Assembly: GCA_910585295.1 (NCBI GenBank)
Contig: CAJUDE010000003.1
Coordinates: 62,001-126,000, forward strand
Source of the DNA: an uncultured Lachnospiraceae bacterium
GTDB taxonomy: Bacteria > Bacillota > Clostridia > Lachnospirales > Lachnospiraceae
Length of the DNA: 64,000 nucleotides
Direction of reading: 5' to 3'
How positions within the stretch are numbered: the first letter of the stretch is position 1; every line of letters begins with the position of its first letter. Both the position numbers and the translations under genes were made by a program. The notes under the pieces are model-generated. The model saw nothing but the letters and a program-made list of their open reading frames with translations, made no database searches and was not told the origin of the DNA. Shown here piece by piece: positions 18,129 through 27,855 of this stretch.

Positions 18129-18524
18129 TGTTGCATTTGATTGCATTTAAAAGTATTATTTCTTTCGTTTGACATAGAATATGCCTTCTTTTCATATTTT
18201 GATGTTATTACCATATCCACGCTGCTGCTAGTATGGAAGAGACAAAATTAGCTTGACTTGCCTCAAAGAAAATGGTAGTATAAAAAAATGAGTAATGGGT
18301 GGATTTATTAAAATATTATGTATTTTATTTCGTAGATGGGCCTGCTCTACGAAATTTGTCGCTTGGATGCTTTGCCTGTAAAGTTTAGGCAATAGCATTA
18401 CCATACAGAGATGTCTTTTACAGAGTGTTTCTTCTATATAATATAGCAATCTAATCAATATGTTTTTAAGGACACTACAAGTTTGGTTGTTCAGCAATAG
18501 ATTTATGAGGAGGATTTTAAAAAA
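18129..18524. other. Gene-free stretch with one hairpin
   Basis: About 400 bases without a credible gene. The only structure I see is a perfect 10-bp inverted repeat (18327-18336 with 18346-18355, nine-base loop). No T-run follows, so it is not an obvious terminator. Confidence 0.5.
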
Positions 18525-19556
18525 GTGAAAAAGTTATGTGTGTTTACTCTGTATACTGAAATAGGCGCTTCGTCGCAATATAGGGCATACGCTTTCAGAA
18601 AAGAGTTGGAAAAACACTTTGTAGTGCAATGGTTCCCTTTTTGGAATGATTCTTGCATAACAAAATATATGCATAATAAGAAAAAATATTTATTTCCTTT
18701 GGCATTCTTTTACTTTTGTGCAGTCATAAAAAGAGTATATCAGATGCTTTACATTGCACCCAAAAGTGATGTGGTTTTTATACAGAAGGCATGTATCCCC
18801 AAAATAAAAGCACTTTTTTTTCACAGAATTCAGAAAAAAAATGTGCGGATTGTTTTTGATGTGGATGATGCAGTCTACTTAGAGCCAAAAGACAATTCTG
18901 ATAAAATTGCAGAAGCTGCAGATGCTGTAATATGTGGGAATGAAACATTGAAGCAGCATTATTTGCCACTAAATAAAAACACAATAATATTACCCACCGT
19001 AGAGAACACTTCAAAGTATAGGAAATTCTGGAGAAATACTTTTTGTGAAAAGAATATAGGGTGGATTGGAAGCAAGGCAACGGTACCAAATCTTGAAATA
19101 GTTGTAGACCCAATCAACAAAATTATGGAGAGGCATCCTGAAGTCCATTTCTATATCATTAGTAATGATGCAATGGATTATACCAAAAGGATTAAGAATA
19201 CTTCACTGATCCGTTGGGATAAAAATAGCTATATTTCAGATATGAGTAAATTTACGGTTGGGATTATGCCTCTAAAAAATACGGATTATAACCATGGAAA
19301 ATGTGGATTTAAATTAATTCAGTGCCTTAATATGAAAAAACCTATTATTGCAACAGGTATAGGGGTTAATACCAAAATAGTAGATAAGAATGGGTTTTTG
19401 GCTAATACAGCAGCAGAATGGGAACAAGCTTTAGAAAAATTATTATTTGAGGAAGATTTGTACGATAATTGCGTGAAGCAAATAGAAAACAATTTTTTTA
19501 ATAAATATCATTTTGGAAAAATATCAGACAAATTGGTCAGAATCTTAAATGGTTAA
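18525..19556 (+). CDS. Glycosyltransferase (GT-B fold, family 4-like)
   Basis: A 343-residue protein. The N-terminal half contains SSQYRAYAF and FDVDDAVYLEP. The C-terminal half has GWIGSKATVPNLE, then VGIMPLKNTDYNHGKCGFKLIQCL, a donor-binding segment with Lys-Cys-Gly-Phe-Lys in place of the usual E-x7-E. This resembles GT4 enzymes of the WlbH/capsule type. The start is GTG, 14 bases after GAGGAGG. It stands alone between decayed regions, without a recognisable acceptor. Confidence 0.7.
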   Translation: MKKLCVFTLYTEIGASSQYRAYAFRKELEKHFVVQWFPFWNDSCITKYMHNKKKYLFPLAFFYFCAVIKRVYQMLYIAPKSDVVFIQKACIPKIKALFFHRIQKKNVRIVFDVDDAVYLEPKDNSDKIAEAADAVICGNETLKQHYLPLNKNTIILPTVENTSKYRKFWRNTFCEKNIGWIGSKATVPNLEIVVDPINKIMERHPEVHFYIISNDAMDYTKRIKNTSLIRWDKNSYISDMSKFTVGIMPLKNTDYNHGKCGFKLIQCLNMKKPIIATGIGVNTKIVDKNGFLANTAAEWEQALEKLLFEEDLYDNCVKQIENNFFNKYHFGKISDKLVRILNG

Positions 19557-19575
19557 AATAGGATGTGGATATTTT

Positions 19576-19811
19576 ATGGTAGAAACGATAATTAAGCCAG
19601 AAGTTCTTGTTCTAATGTCAACTTACAATGGAGGGAAGTATCTGGAAAGAGCAGCTGGAAAGTATCAAAAATCAAGAAGGCGTAAATGTCCGTTGTTTGA
19701 TAAGGGATGATGGTTTAACAGATAAAACTATTCAAATTTTATCGGAATATTGTAATAGATATCCAGAATTTTAATTTTATTCGGGAAAAATACAGATGTA
19801 GTTGAAAGCTT
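19576..19811 (+). pseudogene. GT2 glycosyltransferase N-terminal relic
   Basis: MVETIIKPEVLVLMSTYNGGKYLE is followed by a one-base frameshift, after which another frame continues with the usual EQLESIKNQEG and LIRDDGLTDKTI, then stops at 19774. A further piece (YSGKNTDVVESF) follows in another frame. It is the first ~85 residues of a rhamnosyltransferase-like GT2, broken. Confidence 0.65.
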
Positions 19812-19867
19812 CGCAGTAATCTAACGACTGTAGATAAGGATCTTCAAAAATCATAAGGTATGGTTGT

Positions 19868-20517
19868 ATGAAGGCAATTTCTTTAAAAAAATCTTTTTGC
19901 TTGGATGATTTATCTACGTTTATATTCGCTTTTTTTGATGTTTACGATTTTTTCCCAACATCAAAAATATTGTTAAGTTTCCGTTATTTTCAATTCTTTT
20001 TGTATATAGTATGTATAAACAAAAGGGTGTTTATTCTATACCGATTCCTGTAATAATATATGTATTTATAATCTCATCAGTATATTTATTGGTTTCTAAA
20101 TGGTGCGCCTGGAGCATTGAGAACTTCGACAGTAACAGTAATTTATCCAATTGCGTTTTCTATGATTTTTATTTCACTTTGCCATGAAGGGAATTTCAAA
20201 ACCTTCAGCAAAGCAATTATTTTAATAGCTACAATTGTGTCAACCTATGATATTTTATTTTGTTGTTTCAAAGTGGAATTATAGGATTTTGTTTACGTTT
20301 GGCTTATATTTTTTATTATTTTACAAATTATAAAGGCGCTTATAAAGGATAAAAGTATTCGGGCTGAAGGCATCGCATATGCATCTGGCCTTATATGTTT
20401 TTTAATAGCAAATGCGGTTGAACCATATTTAGGAAGATTTGGATATATGTGGGTTATTTATATGCCATTTGCTTTTGGTTCGGTTTATACTTATAAAGTA
20501 AAGGATAATTATGAATG
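19868..20517 (+). pseudogene. Decayed polymerase-like membrane protein (Wzy type)
   Basis: Hydrophobic reading stretches in all three frames, separated by stops, include NGAPGALRTSTVTVIYPIA and a final piece reading AYASGLICFLIANAVEPYLG then FGYMWVIYMPFAFG. The pattern fits a multi-pass capsule polymerase with several frameshifts. Family assignment is tentative. Confidence 0.45.
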
Positions 20518-21905
20518 ATAAAACGCAATTTATAAAAAACTTACTGGCTGCATTTTTGGCTCAGGGCATTTCCCTACTGGCAAGTGTTTTTATCTCTTTT
20601 ATAATTCCAAAATTCCTAGGGGTAAAAGAATATGGCTATTGGCAGCTCTTTATTTTTTATATTGGTTATGTTGGTTTTTTCCACTTTGGATTCAATGACG
20701 GGCTATACTTAAGGCTTGGGGGGAAGAAATTTGAAGAGTTAGAGTATGATATAATTGGGACTCAGTTTAAGCTATTTTTTTTAATAGAATTTTTTATTTG
20801 TATTTTTGTTGTTTTTATAGCAAGCTTTGTGGCAGTGGATTCGGAAAGGAAATTTGTATGGATTGCTACTGGCGTCTATTTGTTGCTGAATAACCTCACC
20901 CTCTGTCTGGGTTATTTGTTTCAGGCAATTAACGAGACAAAAATTTTCTCAATATCGTCCATACTTGACAGGGTTTTTGTTTTGGCTTCTATCTTCTTCC
21001 TTCTCTGGCAGAGGCAAAACAGTTTTGTGCCATTTGTAATGGGGTATACATTGAGCAGGTTTGTTTCTTGTGTATATTGCATATGGATGGCAAGGAGAAT
21101 CGTTTTTTCTAAGTTGGTCAGTATCCGTATAGCATTGGCTGAAATGTGGCTAAATGTTTCTACTGGCATAAAGCTCATGGCAGCGAATATCATGAGCATG
21201 CTCATACTTGGCATAGGGCGGGTCATAATTGACAGGCTCTGGGGAATAGAGTCTTTTGGGAAAATATCCTTTTCTTTGTCCTTAGCAAATTTTTTCCTTT
21301 TGTTTATCCAACAAGTAAGCATGGTTTTGTTTCCAGCGTTGCGGAGGACAGAAGAGTCGCAGCAAAAAAAAATTTATAACAAGATTAGAGTTTACCTGGG
21401 TCTGTTCCTCCCAGCGGTTTTTATTGCGTATTTCCCACTAAAGCTATTTGTAGGCTGGTGGCTGCCGCAATACAGCGAAAGCCTGAAATATCTTGCCTTG
21501 CTCCTGCCGCTGTGTACTTTTGATGGGAAAATGCAGATGCTCTGCAATACCTATTTAAAGGTATTACGCCAAGAAAAAAAGCTACTGCAATTCAATGTCT
21601 ATGCATTTGTGATAAGTTTGGGATTATGTTCCTTTTCAGGGTATGTGCTTCACAGCTTAACAGGTATTGTAATATCTATGGTTTTGGCAATTATGTTTCG
21701 GAGCATAGTCTCTGAGCTGTTCCTTGCAAAAGAAATAGGGATTCAAATATTGGGGTTGATGATACAAGAAGTGTTTATGGTGTTAGCCTTTTTAGGCAGC
21801 ATATGGTTCTTCCATGAGGCTATTGCGTTTGGTTTTACAGTATTAGCTTATGGCATATATTTGTTCCTCAATAGGAAAAGTGTTAAGTATTCAGGGGAAA
21901 TGTAA
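20511..21905 (+). CDS. Polysaccharide flippase (Wzx/MOP superfamily)
   Basis: A 464-residue protein with about 12-14 membrane segments. The N-terminus reads KNLLAAFLAQGISLLASVFI then PKFLGVKEYGYWQLF, and RVIIDRLWGIESFGKISF opens the second half, both typical of Wzx flippases. It would move the undecaprenyl-linked repeat unit across the membrane. AAAGGA precedes the ATG. It overlaps the end of a decayed polymerase-like gene, so it may be transcribed across that relic. It is the only flippase seen in the window. Confidence 0.85.
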   Translation: MNDKTQFIKNLLAAFLAQGISLLASVFISFIIPKFLGVKEYGYWQLFIFYIGYVGFFHFGFNDGLYLRLGGKKFEELEYDIIGTQFKLFFLIEFFICIFVVFIASFVAVDSERKFVWIATGVYLLLNNLTLCLGYLFQAINETKIFSISSILDRVFVLASIFFLLWQRQNSFVPFVMGYTLSRFVSCVYCIWMARRIVFSKLVSIRIALAEMWLNVSTGIKLMAANIMSMLILGIGRVIIDRLWGIESFGKISFSLSLANFFLLFIQQVSMVLFPALRRTEESQQKKIYNKIRVYLGLFLPAVFIAYFPLKLFVGWWLPQYSESLKYLALLLPLCTFDGKMQMLCNTYLKVLRQEKKLLQFNVYAFVISLGLCSFSGYVLHSLTGIVISMVLAIMFRSIVSELFLAKEIGIQILGLMIQEVFMVLAFLGSIWFFHEAIAFGFTVLAYGIYLFLNRKSVKYSGEM

Positions 21906-21914
21906 AGTATTGTA

Positions 21915-22309
21915 GACACTGCTTTAATTGATAAGAGAAATTCTGTTTCTGGCAGTATTGCATCATTAGGCACACAGTTAAATAATTTAAAGGCAAAATT
22001 GTTGGCATATTTCTAATTTGTATATGCTTGGTATGTAAAGCAATCTTTACAGTAAGGCTTTAAAATCCTGAAGAAATCCGCACACTTTATAATGCCCGTT
22101 TGTTAGGTGAAATTAAAATTCTGTCAGGGAAAAAGCGCTTTTTGTCTGTCATAGATGATAAACTTTTGGCAATTAAGAACCATAGGAAGAAGAAATTAAC
22201 GACGAAACAGCAAATAAGGGAAAATCCATTAATGATGAGATATATAATGAGCTGAATTTGGCTATTGAACAGAAGAACAATATATTAGGGTTCGTGGTAT
22301 TGACATGAA
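21915..22309 (+). pseudogene. Wzz-like chain-length regulator relic
   Basis: Pieces correspond to the intact gene at 37099-38502. One reads IDKRNSVSGSIASLGTQLNN, one covers the region after the last membrane helix (IRTLYNARLLGE, then KKRFLSVIDDKLLAI), and the tail reads EQKNNILGFVVLT. The intervening parts are deleted. Confidence 0.65.
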
Positions 22310-22319
22310 ATAGTTAAGC

Positions 22320-22350
22320 AGGCATATTTCGGGAGGAATATGCCTATTTT
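22320..22350 (+). terminator. Hairpin after the Wzz relic
   Basis: A 9-bp stem (AGGCATATT with AATATGCCT) followed by ATTTTAATT. A very similar hairpin follows the intact Wzz gene, so it was copied with it. Confidence 0.6.
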
Positions 22351-22499
22351 AATTGCACGCCTAGTGGTACTCGCTTTTTAGAGCTAAAAGCCCAAATTCA
22401 TTTGGCAGTGGGAAATAGTTGAAAGAAAGGGTATCTATCATGTAAAGCAACACTGAACACACAGAAGCCAACAGAGGAGATAGCAACCAGAAGGTGAAG

Positions 22500-22834
22500 A
22501 AACGAATCAATAGGAACTTTGCTAAAGAACATTTGTGAGCAATGGTGCAGCGTTAATCTTTTTGTCATAGCCATTGCAGACATAAGGAACCCTTACCAGC
22601 TTTATGCAGAGTTCCTTTTGGAAATCCTTACAGGTCTGTTTACAGGTGGGGCAGGAGGCACATTTCACACCTCAGAGGATGATTTTGCCGCAGGCATTGG
22701 TCTTTTTATAATGATAGCGGTGGATGCAGACAATTCTTGGCATTATAAAAGGTGCCTTTGTTCAATTCGTTTTCAATATAGATACGGTCATTGAGCGTAA
22801 AATGTTTCTAGTTGTCAGGGATATATTTACTCAT
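22500..22834 (-). pseudogene. IS30-family transposase N-terminal relic
   Basis: On the minus strand an ATG at 22834 preceded by AAGGAGAGG starts MSKYIPDN, followed by a stop. The frame then continues HFTLNDRIYIENELNKG, typical of IS30-type transposases in Clostridia. The helix-turn-helix part is missing, and cysteine-rich pieces (KTNACGK, CASCPTCKQTCKDFQKELC) follow in another frame. No terminal inverted repeats were identified. The 150 bases to its left (22351-22500) show no other feature. Confidence 0.6.
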
Positions 22835-22991
22835 GGAACCTCTCCTTCCACTGCTGTCAGAATGAGAAATAACTATAATATTTTTGTATGCAAGAGTAAA
22901 TACTATCTGTGCAGGGATAAATTCCACTCCAAATTAAAGGAGTAGAATTTAAAATTTCATTTTACGGTTTTCTCTATTCTATTATTTTTAT

Positions 22992-23020
22992 TTGCATTTA
23001 TAAGAAAATTGTAGTAAAAT
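22992..23020 (+). promoter_or_regulatory. Duplicate of the aminotransferase promoter
   Basis: TTGCAT (22992-22997) and TAAAAT (23015-23020) with a 17-base spacer; flanks match those of the promoter at 16120. It could transcribe the sugar-transferase fusion gene at 23230. Confidence 0.6.
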
Positions 23021-23096
23021 AAAAAATGACGTAAAAATTTTGTTATTGTGATATATTGCATAAGGGAATGATTGAATATGTTGTGGTAATTCTTGT

Positions 23097-23191
23097 GACT
23101 ATATCATGGACAGCATGTGGAAAATTTCAGGGATTATGGTACTATAAATTTTAATGGGAATAATATTATAACAGATCTATGGAAACGTTAA
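23097..23191 (+). pseudogene. Aminotransferase scar
   Basis: About 70 bases match the region of the 16199 gene around its PLP lysine, then jump to its final codons (ATAACAGATCTATGGAAACG, stop). Most of the gene is deleted, leaving promoter, a short middle piece and the 3' end. Confidence 0.65.
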
Positions 23192-23229
23192 TTTATTATT
23201 TGAAGGAATAAAGGTCGGGGAAGAAGCAG

Positions 23230-26200
23230 ATGGATAGAAAAAAGAGATATGCAAATGCAGGGATTGTTACTGGGCTAGCGCTTGGTATTGGGTATTTTAT
23301 CTTAAATTTGATTGCAAAAAGCAAGAAGAAACAAGAATCTTTAGATGTGGGACTGCAAAAAGACAGATATGAGAATGCAGGGAAAACGGTAAAGAATAGA
23401 AAGTATAGCATTTATGGATCAAAAGTGAAATATGCCATTGATAAAGGTTTATCATTTTTGGGGCTGTTAGTTTTAGCGCCTGTTTATGCAATTTTATCAT
23501 TAGCTATTGTTATTGACGATCCGGGGCCAGTGTTTTTCAAACAAAAAAGGGTAGGACAGAAAAAAGAGTTTTTTAACCTCCATAAATTCCGTTCTATGAA
23601 AATGTCTACCCCACATGACGTCCCGACACATATGTTGGAAAACCCAGAGCAGTATATTACGCGTGTCGGCAAATTTTTAAGGAAGTATTCCCTGGATGAA
23701 CTCCCACAAATTTGGGATATATTTGTGGGTAATATGTCTGTGATAGGACCGCGCCCTGCACTTTGGAATCAGGAAGACCTTGTGGCAGAGCGTGATAAAT
23801 ACGGTGCAAATGACGTGAGGCCAGGGCTTACCGGGTGGGCGCAAATTAATGGGCGTGACGAACTGGAAATCCCTGTAAAAGCAAAGTATGACGGTGAATA
23901 TGTACAGAAAATGAGCCTTTGGTTTGACATTAAATGTTTCTTTGGGACTTTTTTAATGGTTGCTAAACACAAGGGTGTTGTGGAAGGGAAAGCAGAAGGG
24001 GCAGATAGCGCCACAGCTTCTGTAAGTAAAGCAGGATTTGGGGAACCGGTGGAAGTGGATTTTTCAAATCATAAAAATATATTGATAACAGGTGCAGGCT
24101 CTTATATAGGAGAGTCTTTTAGGGCTTATGCAGAAGGGAATTATGGGCAAAATTTCGCAATTGATACCATCGATATGGTTGATGGTTCCTGGAGGGAAAA
24201 AGATTTTTCTCCATATGACGCTGTTTTCCATGTGGCGGGCATCGCCCATGCTGATGTAGGGAAAGTAGACGAGGCTACCAAACAGAAATATTATGCGGTG
24301 AATACGGACCTTGCGATTGAAACGGCAAAGAAAGCTAAGGCAGATGGTGTGGGGCAATTTGTTTTTATGTCATCTATCATTGTATATGGAGATTCGGCAC
24401 GGTATGGGGAAGAGAGAAATATTACAGAATATACTAAGCCAGATCCGGCTAATTTTTATGGCGATTCAAAATGGCAGGCAGATAAGGGCGTAAGGGAATT
24501 GGCAGATGAACAATTTGCCGTATTGGTGCTGCGTCCTCCAATGATATATGGAGAGGGAAGTAAGGGGAATTATCCAACGTTGGCTAAGTTGGCTAAGAAA
24601 TTACCTGTTTTTCCTGATATAAATAATGAGAGGTCTATGTTGCATATTGATAACCTCTGCGAATTTTTGTGCCTGGTTATGTTAGTGGGCAAAGGGGGGG
24701 TTTTTTTCCCGCAAAATAAAGAGTACACAAAGACAAGTGACATGGTGAAGGAAATTAGCAATGTATGTGGGAAGAAATTATTAAAACTGCCTTTACTTAA
24801 TCCATTCGTATGGCTTGGGGCGAAGGTTCCGGGGAAAATTGGCGGGTTGGCAAATAAGGCTTTTGGAAATATGACCTATGACCAGGGGTTGAGCAATTAT
24901 CCTGGGCTGGAGTACCAGGTCGTTGGGTTAAGGGAGTCAATTGTGCGTACAGAAAAAAAAAATATGAATGGTAGGAAGCCACGTGCGCTTATGTTAGCTT
25001 CTGTGGCTTCTATGATTGACCAATTTAATATGGATAATATTAAAATACTTCTTGAATTGGGTTATGAAGTTGAGGTGGTAGCTGATTTTGTAGATGGGGG
25101 GACTATAACCGCAGAGAGGGTAGAAGACCTAAAGAAGAGGCTGTATGCTTTGGGCGTGGCAATTTTTCATGTGCCGATCCCAAGGAAAGTAACAAATATA
25201 ACAGGGATTTTAAAAGCGTATAAACAAGTTAAAAGGTTATGTGCTGACCGCAATTACAAAGTCATTCATTGCCATTCGCCGATAGGAGGGGTAATTGCAA
25301 GGGTTGCGGCAAAGGGAGCAAGGCATAATGGCACAAAAGTAATTTATACAGCCCATGGATTTCATTTTTATGATGGGGCTCCTAAAAGAAATTGGTTGTT
25401 ATTTTATCCAATTGAGAAAATATGTTCAAAATGGACTGACATTCTTATCACGATTAATCAGGAAGATTATTTCAGGGCAAAGAAGAATTTCTGTGCGAAA
25501 AGAGTAGCTTATGTTCCTGGAGTAGGGGTTGATACGGAAAAATTTAGTTTAGGTGGCATTGATTTAGAAAAGAAAAGAGATGAATTAGGGGTTGCTGTTG
25601 ATGATATAATGCTACTTTCGATAGGGGAGCTTAGTGATAGAAAAAACCATGAGGTTGTTATCCAGGCGCTCAAAGAAGTGAGCAATCCAAAAATAAAATA
25701 CTTTATAGTGGGACAAGGACCCTTAGAGCAGAAGTTAGTTAATTTGGTAGAAACACTTGGTTTGACGAAGCAGGTGATATTGCTGGGTTATAGAACAGAT
25801 GTATCTGAGCTGTGTCAGGCAGCGGATCTATTTGTTTTTCCTTCTCATCAAGAAGGGCTTCCAGTGGCGTTGATGGAAGCAATTGCTTGCAAAACTCCTG
25901 TTATTTGTTCAAATATCCGCGGTAATAAAGATATTGTAAAGGGTAATAGGTATTTATTTGACGAAAATGATGTTGAGGATTTGGTAAAATGTATAAAGAG
26001 TGTAGGCTCTTCAAGGACTGAAATTAAAAACATAATGGGTGCATCTATTAGAAGTAATTATCATAACCTTAAAAAATTTGATTTGGAAAGTGTTTCCAGA
26101 AATATGACCTCATTATATGCGTGGGGGGGGGTAAAACGTTTATTGATGCAACAAAGGTTTAGGAAGGAAATTGGTATTAGCCTTGATGGAGCGGTGTTGT

Positions 26201-26709
26201 TGTCAGTTGGTGAATTAAATGAAAATAAAAACCATGAGGTAATTATTAAAGCTTTAGCCAAGATGAAAATGCAAAATGTATATTATGTTATTTGCGGTAT
26301 CGGGGATAATAAAGATTATTTAAGTATTCTATCTAAAAAACTTGGCGTGGATAAAAAAGTTTTATTGTTAGGGCATAGAATAGATATAGGAGATATTTAT
26401 TCGTATTCAGATGTTTTTGTATTTCCTTCCTGGCGCGAAGGATTATCTTTAGCCTTAATGGAAGCAATGGCATCAGGGCTTCCGATTGTGTGTTCAGACA
26501 TTAGGGGAAATAGGGACTTAATTGTAAATGGTAAGAATGGGTTCCTAATAGCAGGGAATGAAGAGACTGCTTATGCCCATGCAATAAAAGAGATACTTTG
26601 CCATAAAAAATTGCAAAACGATATGTCTATGTGTAATAGAACGATGATTCAGAGGTTTGATAGGAAAATTGTAGATTTATCAATGAAGAAGATTTATCAA
26701 AGTAAATGA
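23230..26709 (+). CDS. Four-part fusion: sugar transferase, epimerase, GT4, and a second GT4 C-terminal half
   Basis: A 1159-codon frame. Residues 1-90 carry membrane segments. Residues ~95-255 are a PglC/WbaP-type sugar-1-phosphate transferase (FFKQKRVG, SLDELPQIWD, GPRPALWNQ, PGLTGWAQINGRDE). Residues ~285-575 are an NAD-binding epimerase-like domain (LITGAGSYIG, YGDSKWQAD). Residues ~580-965 are a complete GT4 beginning MNGRKPRALMLASVASM, with E-G-L-P-V-A-L-M-E-A donor motif. Residues ~968-1159 are a second GT4 C-terminal half without its N-terminal half. Joint one lies on an A10 tract and joint two on a G9 tract. These are probably normally separate genes whose frames happen to be joined. 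The first part primes the repeat unit on undecaprenyl phosphate. A purine-rich GGGGAAGAAG precedes the ATG. Confidence 0.8.
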   Translation: MDRKKRYANAGIVTGLALGIGYFILNLIAKSKKKQESLDVGLQKDRYENAGKTVKNRKYSIYGSKVKYAIDKGLSFLGLLVLAPVYAILSLAIVIDDPGPVFFKQKRVGQKKEFFNLHKFRSMKMSTPHDVPTHMLENPEQYITRVGKFLRKYSLDELPQIWDIFVGNMSVIGPRPALWNQEDLVAERDKYGANDVRPGLTGWAQINGRDELEIPVKAKYDGEYVQKMSLWFDIKCFFGTFLMVAKHKGVVEGKAEGADSATASVSKAGFGEPVEVDFSNHKNILITGAGSYIGESFRAYAEGNYGQNFAIDTIDMVDGSWREKDFSPYDAVFHVAGIAHADVGKVDEATKQKYYAVNTDLAIETAKKAKADGVGQFVFMSSIIVYGDSARYGEERNITEYTKPDPANFYGDSKWQADKGVRELADEQFAVLVLRPPMIYGEGSKGNYPTLAKLAKKLPVFPDINNERSMLHIDNLCEFLCLVMLVGKGGVFFPQNKEYTKTSDMVKEISNVCGKKLLKLPLLNPFVWLGAKVPGKIGGLANKAFGNMTYDQGLSNYPGLEYQVVGLRESIVRTEKKNMNGRKPRALMLASVASMIDQFNMDNIKILLELGYEVEVVADFVDGGTITAERVEDLKKRLYALGVAIFHVPIPRKVTNITGILKAYKQVKRLCADRNYKVIHCHSPIGGVIARVAAKGARHNGTKVIYTAHGFHFYDGAPKRNWLLFYPIEKICSKWTDILITINQEDYFRAKKNFCAKRVAYVPGVGVDTEKFSLGGIDLEKKRDELGVAVDDIMLLSIGELSDRKNHEVVIQALKEVSNPKIKYFIVGQGPLEQKLVNLVETLGLTKQVILLGYRTDVSELCQAADLFVFPSHQEGLPVALMEAIACKTPVICSNIRGNKDIVKGNRYLFDENDVEDLVKCIKSVGSSRTEIKNIMGASIRSNYHNLKKFDLESVSRNMTSLYAWGGVKRLLMQQRFRKEIGISLDGAVLLSVGELNENKNHEVIIKALAKMKMQNVYYVICGIGDNKDYLSILSKKLGVDKKVLLLGHRIDIGDIYSYSDVFVFPSWREGLSLALMEAMASGLPIVCSDIRGNRDLIVNGKNGFLIAGNEETAYAHAIKEILCHKKLQNDMSMCNRTMIQRFDRKIVDLSMKKIYQSK
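24953..24962 (+). repeat. A10 tract at the epimerase-GT4 joint
   Basis: Ten A immediately before an in-frame ATG (24964) that starts a normal-looking GT4. With one more A the upstream frame would end at TAG a few codons later, giving two separate proteins. Confidence 0.75.
26123..26131 (+). repeat. Poly-G tract (G9) at the GT4-GT4 joint
   Basis: Nine G inside the 23230 frame encode WGG followed by VKR. With eight G the frame would stop at once (TAA), and with ten G it would stop after about a dozen codons. Length therefore decides whether the first GT4 carries the extra C-terminal half. Confidence 0.85.
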
Positions 26710-26725
26710 AAAGAGAGAGAAGCAG

Positions 26726-27850
26726 ATGAAAAAGCATGCGATTAAAGTGTTAGCAATAGTCTCACAGTTGAATCGAGGAGGCTTAGAAAGCCGCTTGATG
26801 GATATTATTCGTAATTTGGATTTTAGCAGGGTACAAATGGATATCTATACTTATAGAATGGATGCAGGGTTGTTAGACGAGGAAGCAAAATCATATGGGT
26901 GTAAAATATATTATAATAAACCATTAACAGTTAAAAATATGTTTGAATACGTTCATTATTTTGCAGCATTTTTGAAGAAACATCCAGAATATAAGATTGT
27001 CCATGCCCATCAGGATGCATGGTGTACTGTTTTCTGCAAGGGAGCAAAGTTGGCAGGGGTTCCCGTTAGAATAGCGCATTCAAGGACCAGCATAGCTTCT
27101 GTCAGTATTGAAAATTTTGCTAAGAACATAATTAAGATTCCTGCTAAGAAATATGCGACCCACTATTTTGCAGTATCTGACCATGCGGGAGAATGGCTCT
27201 TTGGAAAAGGGAATGTAAAAAGGGGGAAGGTTGAGGTATGGCCAAATGCTATTGAGTGTAAAAAATATGAACTAAATGGGGAGCGGCGTAAACAAAAAAG
27301 GGAAGAGCTTGGAATTGAAGATAAATTGGTAATTCTTCATGTAGGTAATTTTACACCATATAAGAACCATGAAAAAGTAGTAAGGGTTTTTTATGAGGTT
27401 TGTAAGAAAAGAAAGGATGCAGTTCTTATATTAGTGGGAAAAGAGTGTACTCCCAATGCCAGGGCTTTGGCAAAAGAATTGCATCTAACGAAAAGGATAA
27501 AATTTTTAGGAGTTAGGGAAGATATTAATGAACTTTTATGGGCAGCAGATATTTTTCTGTTTCCATCCATTTTTGAGGGGATGCCTGGCGCAGTTATTGA
27601 GGCACAGGCGGCAGGTTTGCCCTGCCTTGTGTCAGATGCAGTAACAAAACAAATTAAAATTACACCTTTAGTAACGTTATTATCGCTGAAGTTGAGTGAC
27701 AAAAGATGGGCAAAGGAATTGTTGGACATTCAAAAGATGGGGCGCAGCAATCAGTTAGAAGTAATGCGGCAAAAGGGATTTGATGTGGAAATACTTGTTG
27801 AAAGGCTGACAAAATTTTATGAGAATGCAACAAAAGATGAAAGGGATTAG
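26726..27850 (+). CDS. GT4 glycosyltransferase (EpsF-like)
   Basis: A 374-residue GT-B protein. The N-terminus reads AIVSQLNRGGLESRLMDI (glycine-rich acceptor loop), VHAHQDAWCTVF is at ~95-106 and VGNFTPYKNHEKVV at ~210. The donor-binding FEGMPGAVIEAQAAGLPCL carries the E-x7-E pattern (~residues 285-300). This layout is common in EPS clusters as EpsF. AGAGAGAAG precedes the ATG and the gene is 16 bases after the fusion gene, so it is probably in the same operon. Its donor and acceptor are unknown. Confidence 0.85.
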   Translation: MKKHAIKVLAIVSQLNRGGLESRLMDIIRNLDFSRVQMDIYTYRMDAGLLDEEAKSYGCKIYYNKPLTVKNMFEYVHYFAAFLKKHPEYKIVHAHQDAWCTVFCKGAKLAGVPVRIAHSRTSIASVSIENFAKNIIKIPAKKYATHYFAVSDHAGEWLFGKGNVKRGKVEVWPNAIECKKYELNGERRKQKREELGIEDKLVILHVGNFTPYKNHEKVVRVFYEVCKKRKDAVLILVGKECTPNARALAKELHLTKRIKFLGVREDINELLWAADIFLFPSIFEGMPGAVIEAQAAGLPCLVSDAVTKQIKITPLVTLLSLKLSDKRWAKELLDIQKMGRSNQLEVMRQKGFDVEILVERLTKFYENATKDERD

Positions 27851-27855
27851 GGAGA

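Noticed and set aside
22519..22794. 91-codon plus-strand frame
   Set aside because: It is the antisense of the IS30 transposase relic, which explains the sequence better.
24694..24707. G7 followed by T7 inside the 23230 gene as a further phase-variable tract
   Set aside because: Shorter than the G9 group and encodes normal residues (GGVFF) in a conserved region; noted only as a possible mutation hotspot.
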